From Gamsiella multidivaricata (lineage: Eukaryota; Mortierellomycota; Mortierellomycetes; Mortierellales; Mortierellaceae): DNA of 64,000 nt. The notes beneath the pieces are model-generated. The model did not search any database. It worked only from the letters and a program-made list of their open reading frames with translations, and was not told where the DNA came from. The position numbers and the translations under genes are program-made. Positions 36,042 to 48,299 of the stretch are shown one piece after another (position 1 is the first letter of the stretch; every line of letters starts with the position of its first letter). Where the stretch lies: assembly GCF_025024155.1 (NCBI RefSeq), contig NW_026251752.1, forward strand, positions 62,001 to 126,000. The letters are read 5' to 3'.

Positions 36042-39000
36042 TCAGGATTGAGCAGATTCAATGATACGGATGCGATCGAATGACTCGATGAGACTGTATA
36101 GGCTGTCATCAGGAGACGTCTGCTGGTAGAGCTCCTCTGGACTAACGGGCTTTTTACGCGTGGTCTTCTTGGATCCCTTGGCACTCTGCTGTCGCTGCTG
36201 TCCGTCCTGAACGCCCTGAATGAGATCGTGTTCCGATAGTGGTGCGAGAGCTGGATCCTGTTGAACGATCCGCTTAATCTCATCCTGCTTTAATTGGTTG
36301 CCAGCCGGATTTTGTTTCCTGAACAAGAGACTGTTGTGTGCCCGAATAGGAGCTGCTACTTTTGCGACTTCCTGATCAAGACCAATCAGTGCCATGTAGA
36401 TGCTGTGGCGATGTGCATACGACCTTTTGAGCCTTAAAGCGACCTTGACCTTGTCAAACAGGCGGAACTGGACGCTGGTCGCTAATCCCTGTGGGTACGG
36501 AGTAAGAGTGTGAGATGGGACTTTGATGGAAATCTCTGTGGCAAGATCTGTGTCCATCTCACATCCGGATATCGCCACTAAATGGTCATTGTTCCTGTCG
36601 GCTGTAGAATTTTGTCCGCCTCTTTTCAGCACCGACAAGGGCACTGTTACTTTGCCTGATTTCTCCTTCAGGTATACGGGGCCTTTGATACCAAACCGTG
36701 GTACAAATACAAAGAAGCCGTTTTCCCGGATCTCAGAAATGATTCCAGTTTCTACGAACGGGATATCATCGGGCTCCAAGTCATCGTCACCACTGGCAGC
36801 AGGGTTCTGTGTCTTCTGTAGTACATAGAGAGTCTGAAAAAGCTCCGTGGAGTCCTTTTGCGCCAGCTTGGATTCCCGGTTCTTATAGTTGAGATGATCG
36901 GCAATCTGCTCTACCTTGAGGCCGTTTTTCAGTAAGCTGGATGAAGCAGTTGGGGCGGTCGGCGTATCAAGTAAGCATGCCATCAGTTGACGATGAACAA
37001 CCAGATCGGCATAACGACGAATGGGAGACTAAAAGGTTTGTCAAATGTATGGCGTTAATGGCAATCCATTTTGCAAAGAAATGAGAGAGAGCTTGATCTT
37101 CAAGAATACGTCTGTATACATACCGTAAAGTGAGTGTAGAAATCCAGCGCTAAACCATAATGCGCATATTCATTGACCGACCAAGATCCAGAGGAGATAT
37201 AGCTGGCTTCTGACATGGCCATCGTGGCCATAGTCTTCAAAAGCCGCACAAACTCAATGTTGCCTTGACTTCCAGCAGCACAATTTCTCAGTGAGTTCGC
37301 AAGCGCCAGATTCGAGCTCGTATCGATCACAAATCCCTACAAAAAAAAAAAGGAAAGTCAGTACAAACATTGTGCCATAAATCACATACACGAATGAAGA
37401 GGGTAGGAAGGCGCGAGTACATACTCTGCTCTCTGCAGCTCGAAACAGCATCTTAAAGTGGCTCTCAATCGGCGGAGGATGACGGCGGAGCATTGCTGAA
37501 TCTCTAAATCCGGTGTAGATCCTCTTGGCCACGTATGCGTTGGCCATAACCATGGCCTCTTCGATAATCTGATGCACCTCCAGGGGCTGCTTCGGCAGAA
37601 TATCAGAAATCCCTCCATCTTCTTCCTTAAACTTGAATTTGACTTCTGCACTCTCCAATTCAAGACCTCCATTGGCCATGCGCCGTGCCTGGAATAGTAG
37701 TAACCAAAAAGTCGTTCAGCTGATTGATTCATTGAATAAACTTATTGGTATCCAGACGAATTCATTCTGCTGTTGAAATATACCCTGGCTTTTCGCATTG
37801 TTTTGGCGAGGAGGACGATAGCTGGTTTGAGATGCTTACACAGCTTTGCCTCTAATCCCGGCACGACGTCCTTGCCGCTTAACAACCCTTGTGCTTGTTC
37901 GTACTCCATTTCGCATGCAGACCGAATGACAGTACGACCGAACCATGTAGTGAGCACGTTCGCCTCACTATCCAACGTCCAGATCACGGACACTATCGAG
38001 TGTAGCGAAGAGATGGGTCAGATTTGCGAATTAATAGATACATAAAACATGGTTTCGATACATACTTGCGTATCGATCGACATGATGACGAAGAGAGCAC
38101 ACTTGCTCACTCAGGACTTTCGGTAGCATGTCAAATCGACGATCAGAAAGATAGACAGTCGTTCCTCTCGCCCTGGCCTCCAGATCAGTAAGTGAATTCT
38201 CCTGAACAAAATAGCTGACGTCTGCGATGTGAACCCCAAACTCGATTTGACCATTTGCGATCTCCTTGATTGAGATCGCGTCGTCGATATCCTGGCAATT
38301 TGGGGGATCGATGCTGAAGACAGTATGCTTTCTCAAGTCTCGCCGCCTGCTCAACTCCCCTGGTTCAGGTGTCCACGGTCGCTCCGGAGTATTGGTAGGC
38401 ATTTCCTTGAGTGATCCGTCACTGAATCCTTGAGTTGTTTGCGAGACAGAAATCCCATGTTCAATTAGGATGGCTGAGATCTCGGTATCCAAGTCGTGAG
38501 CTGGTCCGATGCTGCGCACGTAATGTCCGTTGGGATACTGAGAATTGATAGGCCAGCTGTCGATCCGGACAACAATCCTTTGGTTCACTAAGGCCTTGGG
38601 ATCATGATGTCGGATCCTGATCTTCGGGATAACTGGGTTCAGGGGCAATACGAGGTGGAAGGATCCTGACTCCTTTTCTGATCCCTCCTGTAACGTGGCA
38701 ACGTACGGTTGCCAGTTCCTCGACATCACACCGACGACCCGTCCTGTGGGCTTGACTTCGTGGAATCGATGCTGACCAGAACCCTCCTCGTCGTCATCTC
38801 CAGCCGCATGAACCTCTTCGGGGTCATAAGATATGTGTGTTGAGGGAGCAATCCAAGAGCTCTTTTTCAGCAGCTCAACGACCACTATATCGCCGTGAAC
38901 TGCACGATTGCGGTACTCAGAACCGACTATCACAATTTCGCCAATGTTGGAGTCTCCACGAATAAAGGCCTGATCCCGATGGTTAGCGCGGACTCGAAGT

Positions 39001-40232
39001 ACACCCTGAAAAAATCGCTCAGACTTGACGCCGGCCTCCAGCTCGGACATGGGTTTATACTATTGTAAAATTAATGGCGGAGTTCACTTAACATCGGTTT
39101 TGACATTCCCTATAGAACTGTGCAGCTTTATTAGGAAGGTAATGCTTACCTCTTGGTATCCTGTTCCTCCTGAACCCTTCTTCGATAGTGCTGAACCCAG
39201 GTCCTGACTGTCAAGATCCTCTTCCAGAATTGCTTCCTTTAAAGAATCCAAAAGTTCATGCAACACCGCCGAAGTTGGCCAGTATGTCGTGAGATATTCT
39301 TTGAGAGACATGACCGTAATCCCACTGACATCCGCAATGAAGTTGGTATCCTCCTGCCTAAACTATAGATCATTCGCAAATACAAAGTGTATTAGTAGAG
39401 GTAGTGTCACCAAAAAGAGAAAGAGATGTTCAGTATGAAATGTGACCCTTACTTGCTCAGAAAGAAGGATGATAGGTACACTTCCTGAGAGATGACGGCG
39501 GTACCATACTGCAGTTTGAAGAATAGCCCTCCAATCCCTACGATCAATTGATTCGTCCGGTCCTCGCAAAACACAAGTGTCCTTGCAGTGTTCGTTACAA
39601 AACACAATGCTCCTTCGCCTAGGATCTTTGGCAATTTGACGCAAACTCTTATATGTCCTTGACTTATCTTCATTTTGCAACTAATGGGTTTGCAGCGGTT
39701 TTTCATTAGCGTGCATGATTCAAATACCAAGTCCATGAATCCAATCGAGGTGCTCATACCCTTAGAAGGATCGTCTCCGTAAATATGACATTGGTCAGTT
39801 CCTCCTGCTCGAGTATTTCTACGTATCGCAACGCAACCTATAGGTCAAGAACGCGCATGATAAGTCTACCTGCAGAGAGATCACTGTCATGAGCTACGGC
39901 GTAATGTAATATAGAACATACAGAGTAGTCCGGCAACAGACAGTATGCCGGCTCGGAATTCAAAAGACTGGACTCGACCTTAACCCTCTGATAGCATGGT
40001 GGCTCCAGCGGACATTGACTTGAGAGACACGGGATATCATTTCGAAGATAGACTGGTGTCCAGGATTGGGTATTAAGAAGGCCAGCAAGACAAAAAAAAA
40101 GCGTTAGGCGTTTGGTGTCAGATACAACGGCAAGAGCACTGTCATTCAGCCGTGCAACTCACCCTCACGGACTTTCTTGACCACTGTGTTCTTGTTTGTT
40201 TTGCGAAAGTGCACATTCTCAGTCCTGAGCAT
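36042..40232 (-). CDS. DIS3L-type exosome exoribonuclease (RNase II family)
   Basis: Ten exons on the minus strand: 40232-40163, 40052-39922, 39837-39760, 39680-39453, 39362-39150, 39059-38066, 37992-37784, 37688-37425, 37336-37124 and 37028-36042, about 1128 residues. I start at MLRTENVHFRKT, which matches the family; an ATG 41 codons upstream is also in frame. Order: degenerate PIN domain (~60-170), cold-shock OB folds, RNB catalytic domain, S1 (GFFVFVPRFGIKGPVYL), basic tail. The RNB site SIDPPNCQDIDDA keeps the metal-binding aspartates. The resemblance is to animal DIS3L rather than DIS3: LPDYSVALRYVEILEQEEL aligns with the DIS3L PIN start, and EMPTNTPERPW and the terminal SLYSLIESFD block are DIS3L-like. 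In DIS3L the PIN endonuclease is inactive; here the expected late Asp (TND) reads SEQ. It would degrade RNA 3'-5', probably with the cytoplasmic exosome. Confidence 0.92.
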
Positions 40233-40436
40233 GGTGCCAACTTGATGGGATGTACTTGATGGTGTCGTGGAATCAGCGTGATGCTCGCCCAAGCAGTCGT
40301 CACTTGTGCGGGAATAAAAATTGAAATCGTACGGCGTTTTTGTTCTCGCTGCCATCACCTTCTAATCTCTTCCTCTTTTTGCTGCCCACGCAAGATTTTA
40401 CATATCCCAGCGCTTTATTAACACACTAGCGAAACC
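40233..40436. promoter_or_regulatory. Compact bidirectional promoter, DIS3L-like (-) / copper transporter (+)
   Basis: Only 204 bp separate the two start codons, so both genes must share regulatory DNA. If the upstream in-frame ATG near 40355 of the DIS3L gene were used, the gap would shrink to about 80 bp. No clear TATA box or known operator is visible. Confidence 0.7.
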
Positions 40437-41115
40437 ATGGACTACGGGGTATATGGCGGACACGATGGACATAATGGAGGAGAACATGATGGTGGACACG
40501 ATGGCGGACACGGCGGAGGCGAAGGCACCTGCAGCATGAACATGCTGTTCAACTGGGACACTGAGAACCTCTGCGTCGTCTTTGAATCCTGGATGATCAA
40601 TACGCCAACTGCGCTCGTATTCTCCTGCATTATCATCATCGGTATGGCAGCTTCGTACGAGCTACTTCGGGCGCAGTCTCGTCGGTACGAGGAACGTTTG
40701 ATCGAGGGTGCGCGCAAGCGACACGGTGGCGACCCCTCGTCACGCGTTGTAGATGCTAGCGCCGGCATCGCCGAGGACGAAACACCCCTCCTGACCTCTA
40801 GGGCAGGTACTTTGAGGTAGCTAGTGATGTCGACATTGCGGTATATTTTCAAATATCGGATAATGTTGTGATGGACATCAACTAACCACAAGGATTGTGT
40901 ATGCATTCTCGTCTCATAGGCTCTCCAACCAACAGCAGCTCACGCGGGCCCTCTTCTACATGGCTCAGGTCTTTGCCGGCTTTTTTTTGATGCTGATCTT
41001 CATGACCTATAATGGCTATCTCATGGCAAGCACCGTCATTGGGGCAGGCCTTGGCTTCTTTTACTTTGGAGGTGATTCTCTGTCCTCCCCTACCAAAGCT
41101 TTGAGCTGCCATTAA
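40437..41115 (+). CDS. CTR-family high-affinity copper transporter
   Basis: Two exons, 40437-40816 and 40920-41115, 191 residues, normal for the family. The N-terminus is extracellular-type and rich in His, Gly and Asp (GGHDGHNGGEHDGGHDGGHG), suited to binding copper. FNWDTENLCVVFESW then leads into TM1 (ALVFSCIIIIGMAASYELL). A cytosolic loop rich in Arg/Glu follows, then TM2 carrying the conserved MxxxM motif (LMLIFMTYN) and TM3 with closely spaced glycines (GAGLGFFYF). The chain ends ALSCH, a Cys-His end like the copper-transfer tail of CTR proteins. It should form a trimeric Cu(I) channel in the plasma or vacuolar membrane. The exon junction within AGTLRLSNQ follows from frame; the nearer GT at 40807 would break the frame. 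Confidence 0.93.
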
Positions 41116-41403
41116 GATATGGATCCTACGCAAGTCGACTTCTTGTGCAGTAGTTTTCATCCCCTCACTCAATACTTCGAGTATTTTCGTGAAGAATAAT
41201 AAAGACCAGATTTTTTTGCTGCTTCTGCGTCTTTGACATGAAGAAAACAGTCCAAATATGGAATCTGATCTCCTTTGAGCAAGCGCCGCCCAAAACATTT
41301 CGAGTCCTTCTTCTGTACCCGACCACACCTTTTCTCACTTTACCGCAAAAGTTCACCGTTTTTATAACTTGCGCTCATTGCATCGAAATCGAAGCGGGAA
41401 ATC
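41116..41403. promoter_or_regulatory. Short spacer holding the transporter promoter
   Basis: A 288-bp spacer between two plus-strand membrane-transporter genes. AATAATAAAG at about 41195 may serve as polyadenylation context for the copper transporter. TTTTTATAAC at about 41359 is a TATA-like sequence about 45 bp before the next start codon. Confidence 0.45.
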
Positions 41404-43997
41404 ATGTCAGCCCATGGCCATCCAGATATGACCATTCGCAGCGCGATCAACGAAAATCATAGCAGAGGGAGCAGCATCAGTCTTAACAAACCAAACAACG
41501 ATACTGGCTCCAGCACCGGCGTGGATGACAGAATCAGTGCCTATCACAACAGCAACAACAAGAACGACATGGACGACATGGACGAATGTGTTGTTGAGGC
41601 TGAGGACAACTCTCCTTCGAGGTTCTTGTACTTGCTGATCACTTGCCTGGCGATCGGCGGCTTCCTCTTTGGCTACGACACTGGTGTCATTGCCGGCGCA
41701 TTACTTCCGATCAAAGAGGAGTTTGGGCTGAACAGCCAGGAGCAGGAGTTTGTGGTTGGAGGTATGTCTTATGAGAGAGTAGACCATCATGGACCAGATG
41801 GAGGATACGCCGTTTTGACTCGTTGGTTTGAGAAAAGGGCTCTCAGCAGTATCCCTCGATCCCATTCCCTTAACCCACCGGTCTCCACTATGAATTAGAC
41901 TACCATGTTGTTGTTGTTGATGTCACGTAGCATCCTGTGTCACTATGCAGCTCGAACTTTATTCTTTGGACGACTAAACCAACTCCAATTTCTAATGCTC
42001 ACTTTTACCAGGAACGACGTTGGGTGCCATCCTCGGGGGTCTCTTGGCCGGCGCGCTCTCGGATCTCATCGGTCGCAAACCGGTGACACTGCTTTCGTCG
42101 ACGATCTTTATTGTCGGTGCAGCTCTCATGACGTTTGCTCATCAATACTGGCTTCTTCTTTTCGGAAGAGTCGTTGTCGGAGTCGGTGTTGGTAATTTCT
42201 TTTTCTTTTTTTTCTTTTTTTTTATGCCTGGCTCCTGCTAATGGTCTCACTCTTAATATTAGGTCTCGCTGCTCTCGTGGTCCCATTGTACATTGGAGGT
42301 GAGTCGACCTGGACGTGTACAGCCTGTTCCTTTCTGTAAACCAATTCCGTCCGTAAATGCTAGTAAATTAGGTGACAAGGATACTCACGCTGCCTTACCA
42401 TTTCACATTTGTGTCTATTTTTGAATAGAACTTGCGCCCAGGTAAAAGTGGTACACCTACAGCAACATATGATCAATGCATGAGAGTAGCCATCTCACCA
42501 ATGTTTTGTTACACGAATTTGAACGTCTATTGATCGTCCTACAGTGCATATCGTGGTCGACTTGTGACCATGAACGTCCTACTGATCACGGGAGGTCAAT
42601 TGGTCGCCTACCTAGTCTCGTCTGCGCTCACGGACGTCATTGATGGCTGGCGCTGGATGATGGCTATCTCAGCTCTACCAGCTCTCCTTCAATTAGTCAC
42701 GCTACCATTTCTTCCGGAATCACCACGCTATTTGGTCAAAAAGGGCGATATCAATGGGGCGGAGGCCGTTTTGAGGCGCTGCATGGGCCTTTCTGATGCT
42801 AATGATGACTATATCGCCAAGGAGGTTGATGCAATCAAGGAAAGTCTGGAATTAAGCCATAAGGCACGGTACCGCGACCTTTTGCGCAAAGATCTCAGGA
42901 GACCTTTGATAATTGCCTGCTTCATGCAGTTGTGGCAGCAGCTCTCTGGATTCAACACAGCTATGTACTATTCCGCCACAATCCTGAAGATGGCCGGATT
43001 TCCCAACGCCAAAAGCGCCACCCTGTTCTCGCTACTCATCGCTGGAACCAATATGGTCATGACAAGTGAGTTCTTAGGAGTATTAAGATCTAGTAATTGT
43101 ACTCTGCGATGTTACTGGAGCTCAGCTGACAAGGGAAAATATCAATATCTATGCTACTCAGTGGTGGCAATCAAAATTATAGATCGCGTTGGACGCAGGA
43201 AAATATTGCTTGTGACCATGGTCGGAATGATTGCTGGTCTGGTTGTCCTCGGTGTGGCATTTATTAAGATCGTGGGATTCACTGTCAAACAGGACGACTG
43301 CGTTCAGTATGGAGACAATTGTGCGGCCTGCCTCACAGACGACCGATGCTTTTTCGCAGATCTCAGCAACAGCTGCCAGGACATGGGCTGGGATGGAAAC
43401 GGCAGGCGACCCATCTACACCGGCATCTGCCCTAACCGATCTCAAGGAATCAAGACCGGAAGCTGGGTGGCGCTCGCCAGTCTGGTATTCTATGTAGCTT
43501 CATATGGCCTCGGACTTGGAAATGCGCCCTGGCTAATTCAGAGCGAGCTATTCCCACTTGATATCCGCGGCAAGGCGAGCGGCATGGCTACAGGTACGAT
43601 AGCATGCTGAGTAACGATCAATTCTAATTGCAGAATGCAACTAGTGCAACTAATGCACCTGTAAATTATGGCTTCTGTTTATTTATTAGCTTGCAACTTT
43701 GCTGGAAACTTGGTCATTTCACTCACATTCTTGACCTTAACTCAGCGGATTACAGCCACTGGAACCTTCTGGCTGTACGCGTGTATCTTGGTCATCGCAT
43801 GGCTGTTTGTGTTCTTCCTCGTCCCAGAAACGGCTGGGTTAAACTTGGAAGCGATTCAAGAGCTGTTCAGAACCGAGTCTCCGAGTGATTCAGGACCCAC
43901 ATCAGTGATGCATTCTCCAAAGCTACTTGCAGGAGGGGAACAATCTGAGGAGGATGCTCGGATACGCCGTCGAGGACAAGGCTCGCAGGAGTTGTAA
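41404..43997 (+). CDS. MFS sugar-family transporter, proton/myo-inositol (HMIT/ITR-like)
   Basis: Seven exons: 41404-41761, 42012-42191, 42263-42298, 42429-42441, 42545-43065, 43162-43593 and 43690-43997, 615 residues. Sugar-transporter signatures are intact: GGFLFGYDTGVIAGAL, DLIGRKP, ELAPSAYRGRLVT, PESPRYL, QLSGFNTAMYYS, IIDRVGRRK and FLVPETAGLNLEAI. Twelve transmembrane segments are expected. A loop between TM9 and TM10 carries a cysteine cluster (CVQYGDNCAACLTDDRCFF ... NSCQDMGW ... GICPNR). This matches the PSI-like extracellular loop of proton/myo-inositol symporters of animals and plants, which most fungal hexose transporters lack; the substrate assignment rests on this. Exon 4 is a 13-nt micro-exon encoding the heart of the ELAPS motif. 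The ~75-residue N-terminus is Asn/Asp/Ser-rich and cytosolic. Confidence 0.93.
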
Positions 43998-46761
43998 CAA
44001 CATGGTCATGGAGTGCATGTATACCTTAATTGATTCTATACACGGACCGATGAATAATACAGCATTAAAGCAAAGTCCGTTCTGAAGGCGCACTGATCGA
44101 TCGATCTGTCTTGGTGCGCTGCAAGCATAGCTGGCGTTGCTTATTCTAGCTACAGAGCGTTTTGAAGCGCCGCGGGGCCAGACATTTGTGCAACTGCATG
44201 ACACGCTTCGCTTGCATGGGTCAACTACTGGGACCCTGATTTCTGCTTCACCTTCAGGGTATTGCACAACACGAAACAGGAGCAGCAGGGTAGGAGCTCA
44301 GACAAGAATATAGATGACATGCAGAAAAGGATTACGAACTATGGGGATACGTGCATGTAGGCCAAAGATGCATGTACATACACTACGGTGTGAGTGCAAA
44401 GTGAGAATACTGAAATCACTTTAAGCACGCTGGAATTATTGCAACCCATCAAAACATTCCTCAATCCCTGATTCTTCTTCTCGGACACAGATGACTCGGG
44501 GGTTTTGTATCCGTCCTTGGAACGTATGACATCCCTGTACATACAAAATGCGCCTAAGATCTCTTGCCCCTTGAATCTCTAACTCCCTGATCCATGGCCA
44601 TGTTTTAACACACGATCATGGCTAATGACTCCATAAAATAAAAGTCCTTTTTTGCGTCCACTGGAAGACAGCCATAAGCATTTATCCGCAAGATGGATAG
44701 TGCTTAATACCGCTATTGCCGTTGCACGAATGACCTAGGCGGTGCCGAATTGCTCCTCACAACAGACTGTCTTTTGTACTGTTCTCTGGATCTTATCTTT
44801 GAAGACAGACATATCAAAGACGAAGGAGGAATGATAGCAAGATATCGTCTACATTTAAGAACAGGAACGGAAAAAGAAAGAAGGTGAGGACGAAAGAAAT
44901 GATCAGACTGGGCCGGTACGATAGGGCAAAGTACGAAGAAATTAAGGTTCAAATGGATTGGTTAGATAAAAGGGTTGCTTTCAATTGGGCACGACGCCAG
45001 CAGACTATGTAAGCAACTAGTTGTGCAATCAGATAAGCCAACAATGCGATGCAGTGCATGAAGACTGAGCAAAATTTCTTTTCTTGCCTGTGATTGGAGC
45101 AAACAGAGGTCATAGTCGGTCCCTAACGTTTCCACCGACTACCTTCGTCCGTTTTCCAGTCCACCTATTTTCTCATCTTCGACCCTGCCTCCCTTTCTTT
45201 TATATCTCCATCAGGAAAAAAGAAGAAGGAAAGAGGGGTGAAAGAGTAAAAGAGTAAAAAGTAAGGTACATGTGGACAAATGGAGTTCACCGCTTCACTG
45301 GACAATCTCATCTGGATAAAAGACGAGCCTTAATTTTTTAAGATTACCCAGGAGAGTGGAATCAAAAGAATGCGATTTTAAGGTTGTGCTTGTCTCATCG
45401 CACGACCCTCGTAACACCCAACTATCTTGTTGCCGCACCTCCAGTCCGCCGTCATTTCGAGTTATTTTTATTACTGCATGTTGTCACAGAAGAGCTCTTT
45501 TGCTCTCTATGTTTCTTTTATGCAACTTATTCATCCTATTCAAACCCCTCCAACCCTTTGTTGTTGTTTTTTCGGGAGGGGGTATTAGGCAATTCGGCTC
45601 TCTGCTGATCCCCGGCTGCTCTTCTGAGCACATACCTTGGCCATGGATGAATGTCATTCATCGCATCCTTCATCAAAAAAATAAAATAAAATAAAACAAT
45701 AAAAAAGCAAGCTCGGCACGGTTGGATACCAGAGGGGCTGCAGCAGATCTTGGGACGACCAGGCGACTGTTATACCGCATGATCACCATTGTGAAGCTCA
45801 CACGCGACGACCACTACTCCTACACTACTTACAGCTATCATCTCTCCATCTTTCGATTCAATCTATTGTGTTTGCGCACTCGTTACAGTCAATATCTTTC
45901 CAAGCACAATAGCGTTTGCACAAGGGCCATAAGTAGCGTATTATAATTTGATGATACTGCGCGCAAACCTCCCCGAATCTGTGCTATATACAACATTTAT
46001 CGTTGGCGCTCTCACTACAAAAGGAGAATTATGGATCAAGACAGGAGGTAATTGTAGCATAGCCACTTCTCCTTGTTTTCTTTGTCGGGTATTTCGGCTA
46101 ATTGTGCTACCTGCTGCGTAAGAAACAGACCCCATCTTAATCACGCAGATGCGCCTGATGGTTCCTGCATTGCGAGAGTAATGGCTTTTAACAGAAGCCG
46201 CGGTACTGAGACTGATAGCATAATCATTATTGGGTATGGAAATGGCCACAGAACCCACAGTCTCACTTGTGTCCACTCTTGTGCGACTGTATGTTCGTTT
46301 TTATGATCAAGGAACGTGGATGAAGGCGTTCGCTTTCTGTGGACTGGTAGCAATCGTTAGGTGCGATTTTGAATTCCATTGCTTTTTGCATGTCAAAACA
46401 CCATTTTTACGCACTCGATTCTCCTGGAGGGATCAGATCACAGAATCCTAGAGCATTTCATTTTGCATCCCCCTGATCTTGTCTGCAGAGCGCCATTTTT
46501 ATACTTGCCCTCCAGGGGCCTTGATTACCAACTCCAAGGCTCGACGTATTAGTCTCCTAGCATTTGCTAGTCGAAGTGGATGGTCATGCTACAAGGACAA
46601 TCATTAGAAACCGTACTAATACAACTATGCAATTATCTCTCTTATTGAACTCTCCAATTCCTGATTACATTTCTCCACTTCTTCGCTGTATTTCAGGACG
46701 ACTGCACAATTCAACATCCATTCCGCCCACGATCTTGTTAGCCCTCACTCAGAAGTCCACA
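43998..46761. other. Long gene-free interval upstream of the velvet gene
   Basis: About 2.8 kb in which no open frame shows a recognisable domain or a consistent splice pattern. It probably carries the 3' end of the transporter gene and a long promoter and leader for the velvet factor. An A/T-rich (AAAAT)n-like stretch lies at about 45677-45706. Long promoters are common for developmental regulators, but nothing specific can be assigned. Confidence 0.5.
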
Positions 46762-47915
46762 ATGACATCTAATTCATATTCTGATGCTGTTAGGTCCTAT
46801 GAGCTGACGATGGAGCAGGAACCCATGCATGCTCGGATGTGTGGGTTTGGTGAAAAAGTAATGCGCCCAGCTGATGTCTTTGCGTACACAGCGTCTAAAT
46901 CGATCTTCCGATTTCGCCATGTTGAGCTCTGTATCGGGAAGTATATTGCCTTCTAAACAAAGCTTATGCGTATATATCGTATATATGCAGGACCGACGTC
47001 CAGTAGATCCACCGCCAATCGTCAGACTAACAGTTCGAGAAGCAGACGGGACGCCAGTGGACTTGGAGTAAGTGCATGAATCACATCGTATAATCCGCGA
47101 TGGAGTTCTTTCCGGATTCTAACAAAATCTCTTGACGCTGTGTGCAAAGCATCCCGGACATTGTGGACGTGAGTCGATGTGTTGTAATGGCCGATATCTA
47201 CATGTCCGATAAATATACACCCTGTGCATTGGTCACGAATCCAGCGACGGTCCTTCATATCTCCTCAGTTCAAACAATTGGAGAATCCACTATGTCTGTC
47301 CTGAACCTGGCGACATCCCCACCTGCGCCGTACCACAACCTAACCGGAGCCATCGGGGCTTCGGGTGATCTTCTGAAGGATCTGGAGGGTAAACTTGGGA
47401 TTTTTTTCGCATTTCCTGATCTAAGCGTCCGCACTGAGGGAACTTATACCTTGAGGTTTTCCTTTACATTACTACCTGAGTAAGATTAGCACAGCACAGC
47501 TTTCTGTACATTTGCTTTTCATCTTTTTTTTTCATATTACATTCAGACGACTGATTTGTATTCTTTGGCTCGTGCTCGTTCGATAGACCTCCAGTCATGA
47601 CCTCCTCAGTTGTGGCAACTGTGTTTTCTGCGCCTTTTGAGATCTATCCAGCCAAAAAGTTTCCTGGAATGAGCAGTAAGTATAGCGCCCTTCGGAGACA
47701 TCTATCGAGTCACTGTGGTAGTTGCAACCTATTACCAGAACCATTTGACCTTTGAATCGTATCTCTGTACTCCCATAATAGAATCAACACCTCTTTCAAA
47801 AAAGCTGTTTGACCAAGGTGTTAGAATTCCACTTCGCAAGAAGACGAGAATTGATCGAACAAAGCAGCTAGTCGAAACTGTGGACATTCCAGACGAGATG
47901 GAGGATGAAGAGTAG
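46762..47915 (+). CDS. Velvet-domain transcription factor (VosA/VelB-like)
   Basis: Five exons: 46762-46857, 46991-47067, 47150-47479, 47587-47675 and 47782-47915, 241 residues, almost entirely velvet domain. Conserved family blocks in order: YELTMEQEPMHARMCGFGEK, DRRPVDPPPIVRL, CVVMADIYMSD, FFAFPDLSVRTEGTYTLRF, FPGMKSTPLSKKLFDQGVRI and RLRIRKE-like PLRKKTR. The start MTSNSY lies 14 residues before the domain. There is no long disordered tail as in VeA. Velvet factors are NF-kB-like DNA-binding proteins that dimerise and control spore formation and secondary metabolism in filamentous fungi. The protein ends in an acidic DEMEDEE. Confidence 0.94.
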
Positions 47916-48299
47916 ATGAATAGGCAGAGCCTCCGACCCTCCCCTTTGTAGGCACCGTAACATCGCTGCCAAACGCTCTAGTGGATACTGCTGCCATACG
48001 GAACTCCATTCCCTGGCCTCTATTATTATTATTATTACTATCCTATATATGTCCGTTATCCTAATCTTTCATTTACGTCCATCACATCTTTCGCTTGCTA
48101 CACTCTTTTTCTTCCTTCCAACACAACTCTTCCTAAATAGTTTTTTTTTGTCTCACACTCTACATAGGCAATCCCCTCTCATTCCCGCGTTCTTCTCTCA
48201 CTGTCATCCCTTGAAATAAAGTACCATATTCCTCGTCGTGTAGACTACCATAGGCATTGAGGGCCTGTGACCCTATCTAAGAAAGAAAGGGTATGAACC
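47916..48299. other. Spacer between velvet gene and relic
   Basis: Contains a short (ATT)n tract (about 48023-48036) and a T8 run (about 48141-48148). Probably the 3' untranslated region of the velvet gene plus the degraded 5' part of the following relic; nothing else was seen. Confidence 0.4.
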
